From NCBI GenBank assembly GCA_036583965.1, contig JAZBQD010000030.1, forward strand, positions 85,936,800 through 86,000,799: a DNA stretch of 64,000 bases, read 5' to 3'. Below are positions 11,833 to 24,402 of this stretch, piece by piece. The position numbers and the translations under genes are program-made. Source of the stretch: Prunella strophiata (taxonomy: Eukaryota; Chordata; Aves; Passeriformes; Prunellidae). The stretch's first letter is position 1. The number at the start of each line of letters is the position of its first letter. The notes under the pieces were generated by a model. It made no database searches, was not told where the DNA came from, and saw only the letters and a program-made list of their open reading frames with translations.

Positions 11833-11972
11833 GGGTAGTGGAATGAAGAGGAGTAAAATGGATGAGTGCAGATAAGGTTTTCAAAGAAGACAAGATCAGT
11901 CAGGGTAGTGGAATGAAGAGGAGTAAAATGGATGAGTACAGATTAAGTTTTCAAAGAAGACAAGATCAGTCA
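11833..11972. repeat. 70-bp tandem duplication (two copies)
   Basis: Copy 1 (11833-11902) and copy 2 (11903-11972) are adjacent and differ at about three positions, near the GATGAGTGCA/GATGAGTACA and GATAAGG/GATTAAG sites. This is a recent direct duplication of unique sequence and not part of a recognisable transposon. Confidence 0.93.
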
Positions 11973-12436
11973 TGTCAATAGCCATTTGTTTCACATCTTT
12001 ACTACTTTTGTCACAGCAATACTATCAGAACAGACAAATGTTAATTTCTCTAATATTCTTTTTCAAACTCAAAAATTAACATAATGAGGGACAAAGACCC
12101 AAACAAGTTAAAATTTCCTGAACTGCAAGCAACCAGAGCAGGAAGGAGTAGATAAATGCTGGTTAACAATGATTCTTATTTATTGCCACTAGCCTTAAAC
12201 ACCCCAACTATTAAACATTAAATATGATCCTAAGTCAGCTCAATTCAGAGCCACATGACTGGTTTTGTAAGGGATGTGCCCAAACCAAAAAGACAGGCAG
12301 AGTTTTTAGAATGGGCACAGTAGATTCTGAGTGTGACTTCTGAGTTTGACCCACATACTGATTTTCTAAAATGGCTCAATTTATCAGCCTGAGTTAGTGA
12401 TGCTCTGAGGATCTTAGGACTATGGAATACCCTCAG
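11973..12436. other. AT-rich unique sequence
   Basis: No recognisable feature lies between the 70-bp duplication and the next CR1 fragment. Confidence 0.5.
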
Positions 12437-12440
12437 GCTT

Positions 12441-12661
12441 CACAGAATCACAGAATGGGTCAGGTTGGAAGGAACCACCATGGGTCATTTGGTCCTACCT
12501 GCTCAGGCAGGGTCATCCCAGAGCACATGGCACAGGATAGCATGCAGGTGGTTCTTGAGTATCTCCAGTGAGAGAGACTTCAAAACATCTCTGGGCAATC
12601 TGTTCCAGTCCACAAAGCTGTTCCAGGCTGTTCTAGTGTGTCTCTTCCAGGCTTCCAAGTG
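12441..12661 (-). mobile_element. CR1 LINE fragment, 5'-truncated
   Basis: The left edge carries two copies of CACAGAAT-type octamers, then 'GGTCAGGTTGGAAGGAACCA', and later 'CTCAGGCAGGGTCATCCCAG' and 'GGGCAATCTGTTCCAGT'. This is the minus-strand 3' UTR of an avian CR1. Only about 220 bp remain. A + strand frame of 65 codons across it is a chance frame. Confidence 0.93.
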
Positions 12662-15090
12662 AACTTGCTAAGCATTTTGAGCTAGGCAATATCAAAACCA
12701 ATAATAACAAACCAAAACAAAACAGAAAAAAAAAAAAAAAAAAACCAAACCAAAAAAGGACCACAGAGAAACAGTGCTATGATCGAAATATTTATATTCT
12801 TTGTCCAGAATGCAAAGTAGAGCAGGAGGCCCAAATTTTCACTCAGATGAGTCTCGATGTCCTCCCATGGTTATGTTGACACTTTTGCTTCATCATAATA
12901 ATTTTCACATGTGGTTGTGGTACATTTGGCAGTAATAATGGCAGCTACAACATATAACTTGTTATTTGCACTCTTCTGAAAACCCAAGTAAGTTTACCAG
13001 GATACCCTAACACCATTAATTGGATAAAACTTTTGGCTAGTGCTTTATCTATCTAAATTATGTAGTGTTATTTTACTGAAGCAGATGACTCCATGGTGGA
13101 TTAAGACAATGGTTTTAATGCAATAACTCCCCATAATGAGAAGTATTTGAACCTCATAAATAAAATACATGAAAAACATGATTTGGGTGAAGAATTTTTT
13201 ATAAATAGTCTATCTGTTAATACTCTGGCAATGTCACAAGTTCTTTTTGCATTATTACGTGCATTTAACTCAGGTGACAATAACCATGCCACCATAAGGA
13301 AGCACAATATTTGTATATATATGCAAATATACATGCAGAGTATATTCAAGGCAAGAAAGAAATCCAGCAAACCTTTCTTTGTTAATTCTAGTCCTTGAAT
13401 TTAGTTAAAATATTAAATATACAGAAGAATTATTTTTTTGTTCTGGAGAAAGAACATGAGACTGCATCTTCAGAAATTTATTTTATTCTGGTAAGAAGTC
13501 AAATTATGTGGCAGTGGGTCTGTTTGACAGTCTCATGTATACTACAGAAACACAGAGCTACAAAATTAGATAATGTAAGTTAGGCTGTACACCAAACCTG
13601 TCCTGCTACAGTCCAAATGAGGTTATTGACTCAGAGAAGGAGTCATTGATAAAGCAATTATTACCAGCAGCCAGATGTGTGATAGCTCATTTTTGGAAAT
13701 GGACAGATGCCCCAGCATTAATGTCCCGTAGATATCAAACATAAGAAATTCTTTGAATAGAACCAAAATGACAAGCAGCCTTATATAAAAATCTAGTAGA
13801 TTTAATGTGTAGCATTTCCTTGGAACCATAACAGAATAAACACATGACTAAGAGGCCAAATAAGCACAAATGAATCTTTTAAAGGTGACAAATTTGCTAT
13901 GTATTAGTCAAGTTGTCCAGAAACTTAATGCATTCCAATAAAGATTTATTTATTTTTTTAAGCTACCAGGACATAATGTACTCAAAAGTTAGGTGCATAA
14001 TTTCAGGTACATTCCACTAATTTCCATTCATTGCACATCCTTATTAGAAAACTCTGCCATCTGAATATTATACTGCTATGCCAAATGTGCAATTCTATAT
14101 ATCAGCCAGTGAGAGAAGGTGCCAGCCCTTCCTGATGATAAATACAGTGGCAGGAATCTACTTTGTTTTGCAGCATGTAAGACTGATTAATCCAAAGCTG
14201 TTTGCAAACTTCATTTCATACAGGATACCCCCACCCTTACGATCAGATTAACAAATCAAAGGTACATTCAGACTTGGAGACAGGTTGCCACTTAAGCACT
14301 TCAGATACTCGGGTATTTGGTTAAACTAAGCTTGGATTAACAAGGTCTGACTATTTAAAGGGAGTTATGTTTAGGGGTTCTCTGTCTCCACTGATTTTAA
14401 ATGCTGTGCTCATGGGGTAGTGCCGTCCAGTCTTAAGAGCTTACAGAGCTTTACAGCCTCCCTGCAAGCTTCATGAGCTTAATTGAAGATAAGTATACAC
14501 AAACTCACCTTCTGAGAAAGACCTCTATTTATGTGAGGGGGAAAGAACCCAAACAAATCTCTTTATGCAGGGACTAAGCTGCATCTTTTCTGTCATAATT
14601 TATACTTATTTTTATATAGTGGAATTTATTAGACTAAACCCCTTAATCATGTGGAATAGATGAAAGTGGAATCATTCAACACTGTCACCTTTTGTTGTCA
14701 CTTGAGACTCGCTAGGAGATGATAGAGCCTGATCGAATTATTTGTTAGGAGCAAGTCATGCCTACCAATTTTTGCCTCAGTGGAAAGTGGATCATTGAGG
14801 GTCTGGGTCTGTTCTCTGGCTTTCTTTTGTAAATTTGAAGACATAAAGACAGGACTTCTGTAGCTAATATTCCCAACAGTGTTCCCTTACCAGTCTGGAA
14901 ATGCCTAACTTTGTAACAGAGAGAGACCAGATTTGCAATGGAGAAGTGAAGGAATGTGCAGCATCTCATCTCACATGGAGAACCTGAGTGAACTCACCAT
15001 TGAGAAAAGGAGGCTATTGGAGGCCTTGTTCTTTAAGGATTCATGGTATTGTCATGTGTAAGGGTTACTTGAACAATGGTTTAATGACAC
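12662..15090. other. AT-rich sequence with A-run; possible regulatory patch
   Basis: An A-run lies at about 12727-12743. The stretch 14100-14420 looks less degenerate than the rest and holds several GATTAA/GGATTAA-type homeodomain cores (about 14186, 14244 and 14333) and a CAAAG core. That is weak evidence for an enhancer. I see no gene. Confidence 0.4.
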
Positions 15091-15096
15091 TGCTGC

Positions 15097-15687
15097 ACTG
15101 AGGGTTTTTTGGTCAGTTGTTGTGCTGGATTTATCTGCAGTAGAGTTAATTTCCTTCCCAGTGGCTAGCACGGGGCTGTTTTGAACACAGAGCTGACAAT
15201 ACAGAGATGTTTTGTTATGCTCACACAGGACCCAGCCCTTTTCTGCTTTTTACACTGCCATGTTGGTGAGGAGACTGGGGGTCCATGGGAAATTGGGAGG
15301 AGCCAGAGCAGGCACAGCTGACCCCATCTGACCACAGGGATATTTCAAACCCTGTGACATCGTACGCAGTGTGTAGGGGGAGGTATACAGAGAAAGGGGC
15401 ATGTTTGGAGTGATGCCATTTGTCTTCCCAAGTAATTGTTGCACATGATGGGGCCCTGCTCTCCTGGAGGTGGCTTAACACCTGCCTGCTCATGGGAAGC
15501 AGTGAATTAATTCCTTGGTTTTCTTTGCTTGTGTGTGTGGCTTTCACTTTCCCTATTAAACTGTTGTTATCTCAACCCATGACATTTCCAGCTTTTACCC
15601 TTTTGATTCTCTCTCCAATCCCACTGGTGAGGGGGTGGGTGAGTGGCTGTGTGAGGCTTTGTGGATGTCTGGGATTAAACCACAACA
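15097..15687 (+). mobile_element. Solo LTR of a songbird ERVL-like endogenous retrovirus
   Basis: About 590 bp match the layout of a common passerine LTR that I recognise. It holds a 'GTGCTGGATTTATCTGCAGT' block near the left end, a GC-richer centre, 'TTTGTCTTCCCAAGTAA' at about 15420, 'GGGGCCCTGCTCTCCTGGAG' at about 15449, an ATTAAA polyadenylation signal at 15555-15560 and a terminal 'AAACCACAACA' at 15687. The element lies on the + strand. No internal region or second LTR is next to it, so it is probably a solo LTR left by LTR-LTR recombination. The flanking pentamers GCTGC (15092-15096) and GCTGT (15688-15692) could be a decayed 5-bp target-site duplication. The family name and left end are uncertain. 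Confidence 0.85.
15555..15560 (+). promoter_or_regulatory. ATTAAA polyadenylation signal in the LTR
   Basis: The hexamer ATTAAA is followed by a T- and GT-bearing stretch, as expected at the R-U5 part of a retroviral LTR. If the LTR were ever transcribed it could end a transcript here. Present activity is unknown. Confidence 0.5.
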
Positions 15688-18600
15688 GCTGTACAGGAGC
15701 TGATGCTGGTTAGAGGTGAGAAACAGAAACATGGACATGAGGCAGGAGCTGTGGAGAAGGTTTCTGTGGTATAGTTTTATTAGTGTTGTCTTACATTCAG
15801 TCATTCAGCAAGAAACCTTTCACTTATATACAGCTGTATTGTCATAGGTAACTATATGTATTGTGTATCCAATCACTTCTAGTGAATAGAGACATTTAGC
15901 ATTATAATTTCTTCAACTGTTTCACATCATGATAAAAGCTTGATATCCATTGCACAGCAATAAAAATGCATTTTCAGAGCTTCTTTTTAAATTATTTTTT
16001 ATTATTTATTATTTACACATGTAAAAGAAGATTGTACTTCTGCAGAAATGTCCAAATGTCCTAATGAAGGCAGGAGAGCTGCAAGTGAGCCACAACTAAT
16101 GCAAGATGATGAAGCTTCATTTGGAGAGGAAGAATATGCTCACATCAGATGAGAGTGTGGCAGGTGATTCTACCCACATGTCCTCTCTCTAAATTATCTG
16201 CCTCTGGATAGGGACATTCAAATTGCCATGCACTGGTCAGAAATGAGCTATCCTTTGGCTGTACAGCTAACTGAATTCAACACAATCTAGTGTTATTTGC
16301 TAGCAATTGCTCCCTAGTCAATCAATAATTTCATATTGATGGTTCAGGAGAATGTTTATTATATATAATGAAGAGTTTCCTTAAAAAATATGCTTATGAA
16401 TTGTTTACTTTTCAGCCCTTACTAATGAAGAAATGAAGGGTCAGGAGGGAAAAGGAGGGGAGAGAAGGTCTCAGGAATATTAGGAAACAATTTATACAGG
16501 AATAAATTTAAGTGGCTTTAGTCTGCTATAATCTAGAGACTCTTCATTTTCCATCCTGCCTTAGTTTAAATAAAGAAAATACAATATGATATCATGTAGG
16601 AATGGCTGAATATTTATTTATTATTTTCTTTTACTAAAGTGAAAGTAGCACTTATGATAGGTTCAATTGAAATCCCAGTTGCTTTTATTTCTTCCTCCCA
16701 AATCTTTACTATAAATACATATTTTATGTATGAACGAGATTTATGAGATTAGGGAAGATTTATAGATATATCAACTAAAGAAAGTGTGAATGCTCGAAAG
16801 GCTGGGTGGCCTGTTACTGGTAGTTCATACTGGTCCCCTTCCAAAAAAGTTTTTTTTTTTTTTTTTTTTTTTTTTTGCTTATGAAGAGATTGAGAAAGAC
16901 TGTCAGAAGCCCAAGTCTTACTATAGTTTCCTTTCTAAATTATTCCTGAAATTTTGCCACTTCTATTTAATGGAAAAAGAGCTACAGTGGGATTAAAGGG
17001 TATGTTCTGCCTTTAGACTCTACATCCTGCAGTGTCGTGCTTTCATTTGTATCATAACTCTTTACTGTCATCTGAAACTTTGATTTTTACCTCAAGAAAT
17101 GAATTTTTTCCTATGTATTTAGCTCTGAACCTTACGGAGTTAAGGAAGAAACCAGTAATTTATTTTATTTCCTATGAAAACTATTTTAGGTTCTTGATTA
17201 CTGCATGGATGTTTTCTATAGCATCAGTATTAGCACTGTTGCCACTCCTCACCATTCATCTGCAAAAGCCCCACTTACCTGACTCACCTACCCTTTTTTA
17301 GTGTGACTTCAGTGGACAAGTTTTGCAAGTCACAAAATCTGTTCTGCCTCAAGGAGAGTACCAAAGTCTGTGTCTCCTCACACAATTTGCCTCATCGAAA
17401 ATCAGAAAACTCTGTTCCACTTGGGTTCATGGCTGGACTGACCTCTGCCTGTCCTTCTCCCTGCATGCATTCTCTGTTTTTCACTCTCACTTATATTTAT
17501 ATAAACAGTCTTAGTGAAGGAATATACAAATGCAGACACTGACAATTTGGTCTACTTAAAATTCAGTGGCTAATAAAGTTCAAAATAGTATGCTGCTCTA
17601 GGGGCTTGTTAGCAATGCACAGGTGTAATGTAGGTCTCCCTTCCTTTCTTGGACTCTAAGTTAACACTTAAATGATGATTAAAACAAAACAGATGCAAAC
17701 CAGAGCCAGTTGCAGTTGTTCTGACTAACATTAGCAGTTGTTACACAAACAATTAGTAGGAAAAGACTACAACATCAGTTCAGTTGGCAGGAGAAGGCAC
17801 AGTCATGGCCAATCCAATCCAATTAAACCATGTCTCCAGTATGCAGATGAACAGCAAAATTGAAAATCAGCATATATTAATATATTCCCTTTTTTCAAGA
17901 CACTCTAGATGCAGACAAGATCCCAGGATCCCAGGAGATGCAGAGGGCATTATGAGGAAGAAAGGATATATGTTGAGAAAAAAACCCCATAAATTGAAAT
18001 GGGTGCTCTGAAGCCAAATAACTTAGAGAATTAACTTGAAGTCCCTCATCACTTGTAGTGGTGTGTAGTAACATCTGAAATGTCTGTCCCAAAAGAAATT
18101 CTGAAATTTCAGAATTATTTCAACCAGAATAAAATCAAAGAGTTGAAATTTCTGAGAATTTTAAGAAATTAATTTTTAACCCCCCCTTCTGTTTTAAAAA
18201 ACATGAATATAAGTTTACAGAAGCACTTCATTATTAGCCTTACTATATTTCTACATGATGTATAAAATATTGAAATGAAGTTACAAGACCTTAATGAAAC
18301 TCTAAAATTTCCATCATTTTGCATGAATGATTTCAATGATATTCAATATATTCTACTAGAATATGTTGACTTGATTGAGTAATTTTCCAGTGTTTTTTTA
18401 TAAAAGCCAAAACAGTGCTATAACTTATTGCTTCCTTATTTTTGAATTCTCCAAAATAAAATCTCTGACATTCTTTGAGTTTTCGGTTTGACCCAAATAA
18501 ATAACAAACCTTTAAGATATTAAAAAAAAAAAAAAAAAAATTCTAATGAACTCTAATTCTGCTAGAAAATTGGTTGGATCCTAAATCATATATGTTTCTT

Positions 18601-19490
18601 GTTATCAAAACACAATATCTCTTGATTATCTATAGTATCATTTATAGACTCATGAAGTGATAGTACTTGTTTCTGAAAAACCCATCTTGTTCTAATTAAG
18701 TATTACCTTTGTAGTGCCCTCTTACACACTTTATTTACTCAAGTTTTTAAGGCATAGCATTCTGAAATGCAGAGTAGTATACATATATATTAAAAAAGCT
18801 ACACATTAAATAGCTCAGAGGAGATGCAAGAGTTCTCTTCCACTTAGGCTTATAACTAAAAGGAAAATGCTGGACTGAAATGTACCTTGCATTTTTTACA
18901 GAGAAACCTCCTGGAATAATTAGCAAGCACAAAAGGCAGAAATATATTTTACAAAATCAAAATAAGAAAAACCCAAACAAACAAATCAAAAAAGCAGGAC
19001 AGATCAAGAGAATGCACATTAGGTATATTCTTCAGTTTAGGAAGAGTAACTTTAGGTTCATGTTTTAGGTGAAAGTTCTCAAAGCTCATATTGTTATTTT
19101 CTCCCAGGGCACTGCTTACTGACAGATTCAACATGCAGACTGCATTTCTGCTGGATTTGATAAAAATACAATTAAAATTTCGTACAAGGGGGTACGCCAA
19201 ATTGGCCTGCATCCTAGAACCCACTCCAAGCAAAACCTTGGGGAATATATTGTACAAGAAAAGGTCTGTCCCCTGGGATTACCTCCCACTTCCTTTAACC
19301 TGATATTTTGCTCATCCTATTATGAGATTCCTCAGAGGGGTGAAACACTAGATTGCCTCATTAAGACTCATCATTTACAAGATGTTGACAAACGTTGGCA
19401 TTTATCCTGTTGTCATAACAAATGTGAGAAAATGACCACTTGGCACTAAGTGATTCTATGCAATTGCAGGTTGTAAAATACAAGAATATG
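15688..19490. other. AT-rich sequence with homopolymer runs
   Basis: No supportable gene. It contains a T-run of about 26 bases (16851-16876), an A-run at about 18522-18540 and generally AT-rich unique DNA. Confidence 0.6.
16851..16876. repeat. Poly-T run
   Basis: About 26 T residues without interruption. On the minus strand it could be the tail of an old retroposed transcript lying to its right, but I could not identify a body or flanking target-site repeats. Confidence 0.9.
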
Positions 19491-19491
19491 A

Positions 19492-19507
19492 GGGGGGGGG
19501 GGGGGGG
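19492..19507. repeat. G16 homopolymer
   Basis: Sixteen consecutive G residues are followed by CA and further short G-runs to about 19518. Long mononucleotide G tracts are rare and unstable in vertebrate DNA. The length could also be affected by sequencing error. Confidence 0.9.
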
Positions 19508-19519
19508 CAGGGGGGCGGT

Positions 19520-22500
19520 CTGTGGATAATGTATTAGTATCACTATGTAGCATCTCTGAACAGTTTCTCAAGGCATTGTAACAAATCCAGACTGAAATAA
19601 ATATAATGAAAAGCTTCTTTTTATAGTGTTTTCCACATGTGCAACCCAAACATTAATTAAGAACAATGAAAGAATAGTTTTAAATGCAACATAATAATGA
19701 AACAGTTATTATTATCTTACTAGATATCTCATCATGAGTACCCAGCATCCATCCTGTCCTTGCTGACAGCCTGAAAACTCTCTGAACTCAGTTTGCCTAC
19801 AGCTCTCATCTGCCCTGAGGCTGATGACAGCATGGCCTTTCTTAACGAGGGTCATCTTGCCCCCTTGGTGTTAATGGTATGTGAGGCCATCACAGGAGGA
19901 GATCCCACAACAGAGGCTGCTGAGACAGGTTTGGGTGTGAGAGAACTGTTCTCCTGAGTCCGTGCACAAGCGTTTTGAGAAGTGAAAATTTTCTTCCTTT
20001 GGAAACACCAACAATGTGGTCACAAGGTAGTCCTGCAGGCAAAAGTATATCTTGGAGACAGAATCATCATCCATCATCCATTAAAACAGACAAAGATAAA
20101 TGTTAAGGCATAAATGCCTAAAAGTGGATGCAGTCCTTATCCTTAAAGCTACATTTAGGAGCTCCCTGTTTAGCTGAAGGACCTTGAATCCTGCAAGTAC
20201 TTCAGTCTTCTCAGGTGTCCAGGTTCTGCTTCTGAGTATGCATCTCAATTTTGACCGTTTTTAGAAAGTTGACATCTCTAACTATTGTTTTCTTGCAGCT
20301 AAATCAAAACAGAAGCAACAACTGATTATCTTAATTATAATGGCTTTATTAACAGCCACCAACTGTCTTGTGAGATGAAACCAGTGATATTGCTAACAGT
20401 CAGAATCAAAAGTGACAATAACTTGTTTGCCAAGGGTAGCGACTTGCAGGTGGATGGTAATTCCATCCTACTTGAGTAATACAATGCCTGAAACACTACT
20501 GTTGTGGTGGTTGTGGGGCTCTAAAAGAGACAACAAAATTGCCTTGTCATCAGAATTTACAGCCACTGATTTCATAGTATCTTAAATCCTAATTGGGTAA
20601 TTCAAAGAGTGGCATGTAATTCACTGATTCCCATTTCTGTTATTAATCATTATTACTCACTTCATGTTTCTGATTATTTGACTTGATTTGTGTGTATGTG
20701 TGAGTTATTTGAAGCACAGAGAGAGAGACCTGTTGGAAGATGATGCCCTTTGAACCATGTCTTCAGTTGAGTACTGATGCTCCTATAATACTAAAAGGAA
20801 AAATGACAGCTCTGAGGGAATCCTTACATTCTGTGGAGCGCATTACCCTTTTGAAGTAAATACTTTTCAACACTAAATGTGCCAATGTCAGATTTCTGTC
20901 CAGTGTATGGAACTTTAGCCTTTAAGGGTCTCCTCTTCTTAACTTCTTCTCAGCTGCAGTTACTCCTTGTGTCATAGACAAATCTACTCCTGAATCATTT
21001 AGATGATGCCTTTCAACATTTGTTGCTGCTCCTTTAGATCTGGAGACATCTTATATATGGTGTGATGTTTTCCCAGTCACAATGCCCTAGAGTGTGGTCT
21101 CATCATGCTTTCTCCTTGCCTTTGCACTCTTCTATTTTGTTTATAGTATTTTTAATTGAGTCCTGGACTCCCAATCTGCACTCATTAAACACAGAGCACA
21201 TAAACACTTGTAAAGTAACAATTAAGTCACAGCCAGGTACTGGTGTTTTCCTCCCTGCTGACTTTACCTCTGCTGAATACAATTCATTAACATTTCCATA
21301 GCTTTGGTTACCCCATATTGGAATTTAAGTCTGTATTTCCTTACTTATTATAGCTTATTGCCTCTTCTAAACACTGCTGCTCCTTTGTTTTTGTCAGACA
21401 TACAGTGCTAACTCCATGCACCTGCCTACAAGCAATGGGGTCTGAATGCCCCAACCTCAGTATTTCCTAATGGATTCAAATATTTACATGTGCTCCAAAA
21501 GATTTTTTGCCTTGGGCAAAACACTAAATGCACTGGCAAAGTTGCATTCAGAAATACATGGAGTATTTACCAATTTTTTCACTGTAGAGCCCAAGTGGAA
21601 AATGATCGGCATTATTATTCCAATGAATATAATTATCATTGTCTCACAACAATAAGACCAGCTGGAAAGCTGGTTCTTGTAGACTGTTGTGTCCAATGAT
21701 CTGCTCATGATGAACAGACTGTTGCCACGGATGTGTTTGAGTCCACCTTGTTGAGGTGGAGTTCTCAATCAGTGTTAGGAATTGAATGTACATTTGTATC
21801 TCTGATGCACTAGTAGCTTACTAGTCCATTGAGAGTGACTTTTTAAAGGTACAAGACAGGACTGTGGAGAGATATGAGGGTGGGTTCCACACCTGAAAAT
21901 CTATCATGCACAGGTGCACATCATGACCTATACAGCTGGGTTTCTGTAAAGATCCACATCAGTATCTCTGGATTGTTCTCTGCAGACTTATGGAGATGCA
22001 GAAGGTTATGGGACAAGATTGTTCATATTTCTACATGGCATAGCATCTCAGGATACAGGAATACCTAGAGATTCTGAGCACTGTAAAACATACTTAAATG
22101 TTTCACTCTTCTAAAAGAAAGCTTTGCAGAGTAAAGATGGATGACAATTTAATTGTTTGTGTTTTGTCCTTGGAAAAAATTAAAAACTTGCAAAAAAATT
22201 TTCACTAATTTAGTAAAACCAAAAAAAAATCTCTAAAGGAGTGAGTTTTTTTCTGGATGTTTTCTTCTTTAGCTGTGTGAAGCTCAAAAATAGTTTCTAT
22301 TTAGGTCAGCAGAAGAGCTCCCACTGAGCATGGAGGGAGCAGGTGCCAGTCCTCTGTGTCCTACCAACCCACCTGAAGCAGATGTTCATAACCATACAGT
22401 GCTATGTGCCCTATTTGTGTCTCAATTCCCCACAGTCATCTTTGTCTTCTAATACACCCTATATCAAGTAACAGCCACACACCTCTTTGATTTTCTTTTT

Positions 22501-23630
22501 GAACTTGTGTGCTTATCTAGCAATCATCTGTAAATAAAAGATGAACAAAAATGAGTTTTACAGAAGCCAATATGGACAATGAAAATAATGAAAACCAGTT
22601 TGCCAACACTAAAAAAAAGTTAATTGACCATCTGGAGGTGTGCGAAAACTTTTGTGAATGTGGTATAAAAATTGAGCAAGAGGCTTTTTCCTTGAGTTTA
22701 CTAGTTTGTTAAATAGTGCATTTGTCTTTCTTTTTCACCCTGAATTTTTTATATTTATTCATTCAGAGTGAAAACCAGTTCTAATGCCTATGGCATCTGC
22801 TTCTGCAGTTCTTCCTGTATATTCATGATACAATATTCTTGTACACTGTAGCTTGTGCAATTTTCCATATGAGCATATTCATAATAATAACAATGCATAC
22901 GTCTACTGTAATAATAAATATGAATTAGAACAGTGGTTAAATCTGGTAGGGTATAATTATAGGTTGCCCCAGTGAACTAAATTTCAGTGGGGTTTGGTTC
23001 TATGGTTTCGGGTAGTCTACATTAAATATAGGAAAACCCAGTTAATTAATTAGCCCTTAGTGTTAAATGAGTTTTTTAAGCCTGAGAGAAAAGGGGAATG
23101 TGGGATTTGTGGTGACTTGGCAGTGAACGTTTAATGATGTTAAACCCAAAGTGACTGTTAATATAGGCTACAATACCTGAGAATCAGAAATACAGTCAGA
23201 GAGATAAATGCAAAAAAAGCACCAAGGTTTAACAGGAAATGGAAGAATATTAATTTGCTCCTGGATATTCAGATTGTCTTTGTATGATTTAATTTTTTTA
23301 TGGTTAAAAATGCCAGTGCCAGTGCCTCATTCTCTGGCCATACAGAAGACACTTACTAAGAGCAACAGGAAATGGTCTGCAAAAAATGTGAATGAGTTGA
23401 CTTTTTCTGAGCATTTATGTTCTTTTTTTAGGTAGTTTTCCACCATGTGGAAAAGCTTCCTATGAAGAATTGTCCTTGGACAAGGGAGGCTTTATACTGC
23501 TGTCTTTCCTCACATAACCTTCTTCTGGAGCTATCTCAGTGAGGATCAGTCCTGGGCTGTGTCACAAGCCACCCTAAGGTTTCTCTGCCTGCTAACACTG
23601 CAAACCTGGCTGCTATTTTTTTTGTGCTGA
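19520..23630. other. AT-rich sequence without recognisable features
   Basis: I see no gene, RNA gene or repeat family that I can name. Frames of 60-94 codons lack domains. Confidence 0.55.
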
Positions 23631-23639
23631 GTGGACTTT

Positions 23640-24160
23640 TAGCCTCTTGGGGAGTCTCACCCTGTTCTCTCCATGTGAACATCTCCTCATGAATTATGAC
23701 CTTTTCATTCTGACTCCTGTCCTATCTTCACCCACCCAGCAAGCCTTACCAAAAGGGTGTAATAGTACTAGTGTAGCTTGCCAGGGTTATGAGGGCACCA
23801 CCAGTCCTTCCTGGTCCTGCCTACCACCCCTGAGCTCTTTGCATCCTGCCCAGGGCCCCATGTTACACTCCAGGGCAGTCAGTGTCACTGCAGTGGGGCT
23901 GGTCTTCAGCTCCCCACAGCCCTGGCCATGGTCCCTGCTGAGCCAGGTCCTGTTGCAGCTCCAAGTCCTGGCCCCTCCCCACAGCCATGCCTGCCCATCC
24001 TGGGCTGTGTCTGACCCCAGGTTCCCTCAGTAAGTCTGATCTTGACTCCCAGATCACCAGCTGTGAGCTGGTGTTTTAGCCTCACCCTTGGATCTACCTC
24101 AGCACCTGGTTTTCCAGCTGGCCCTTGCTGCCCCCAGAAAGAGATCATTCTCACCCCCAG
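23640..24160. other. GC- and C-rich block of unresolved origin
   Basis: The segment is markedly richer in C and in CCTG/CCCAC-type words than its surroundings. It supports overlapping frames of 128 codons (+, 23647-24033) and 64-87 codons (minus), whose proline-, serine- and leucine-rich translations look like low-complexity products of C-rich DNA. It may be a decayed repeat or LTR. I could not match it to a family and do not call a gene. Confidence 0.35.
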
Positions 24161-24323
24161 TGAATACAATCACATTGCTTTTTTCTTTATTCACATCTTT
24201 CCATTTGTACATATTGCATTGCCACAGGAGTAATTTATAGCCAAATACTGGCATACATACAAAATTAAATTTATCCTCTTTAACTTTCTGCATCTAAAAA
24301 GTAGCTGTCTCCCTCTTGGTTGG

Positions 24324-24402
24324 TCATAGAACCATGGAGTGGCCTGGGTTGGAAGGGACCTTAAAGATGACCTTGTTCCAACCTTGCCATGTCATTCTAG
24401 AT
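24324..24402 (-). mobile_element. Short CR1 LINE 3' end
   Basis: The + strand reads TCATAGAACCATGGAGT, then 'GGGTTGGAAGGGACCTTAAA' and 'GTTCCAACC'. This is the reverse complement of the last about 80 bp of CR1, including the decayed octamer tail. It is a severely 5'-truncated insertion. Confidence 0.88.
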
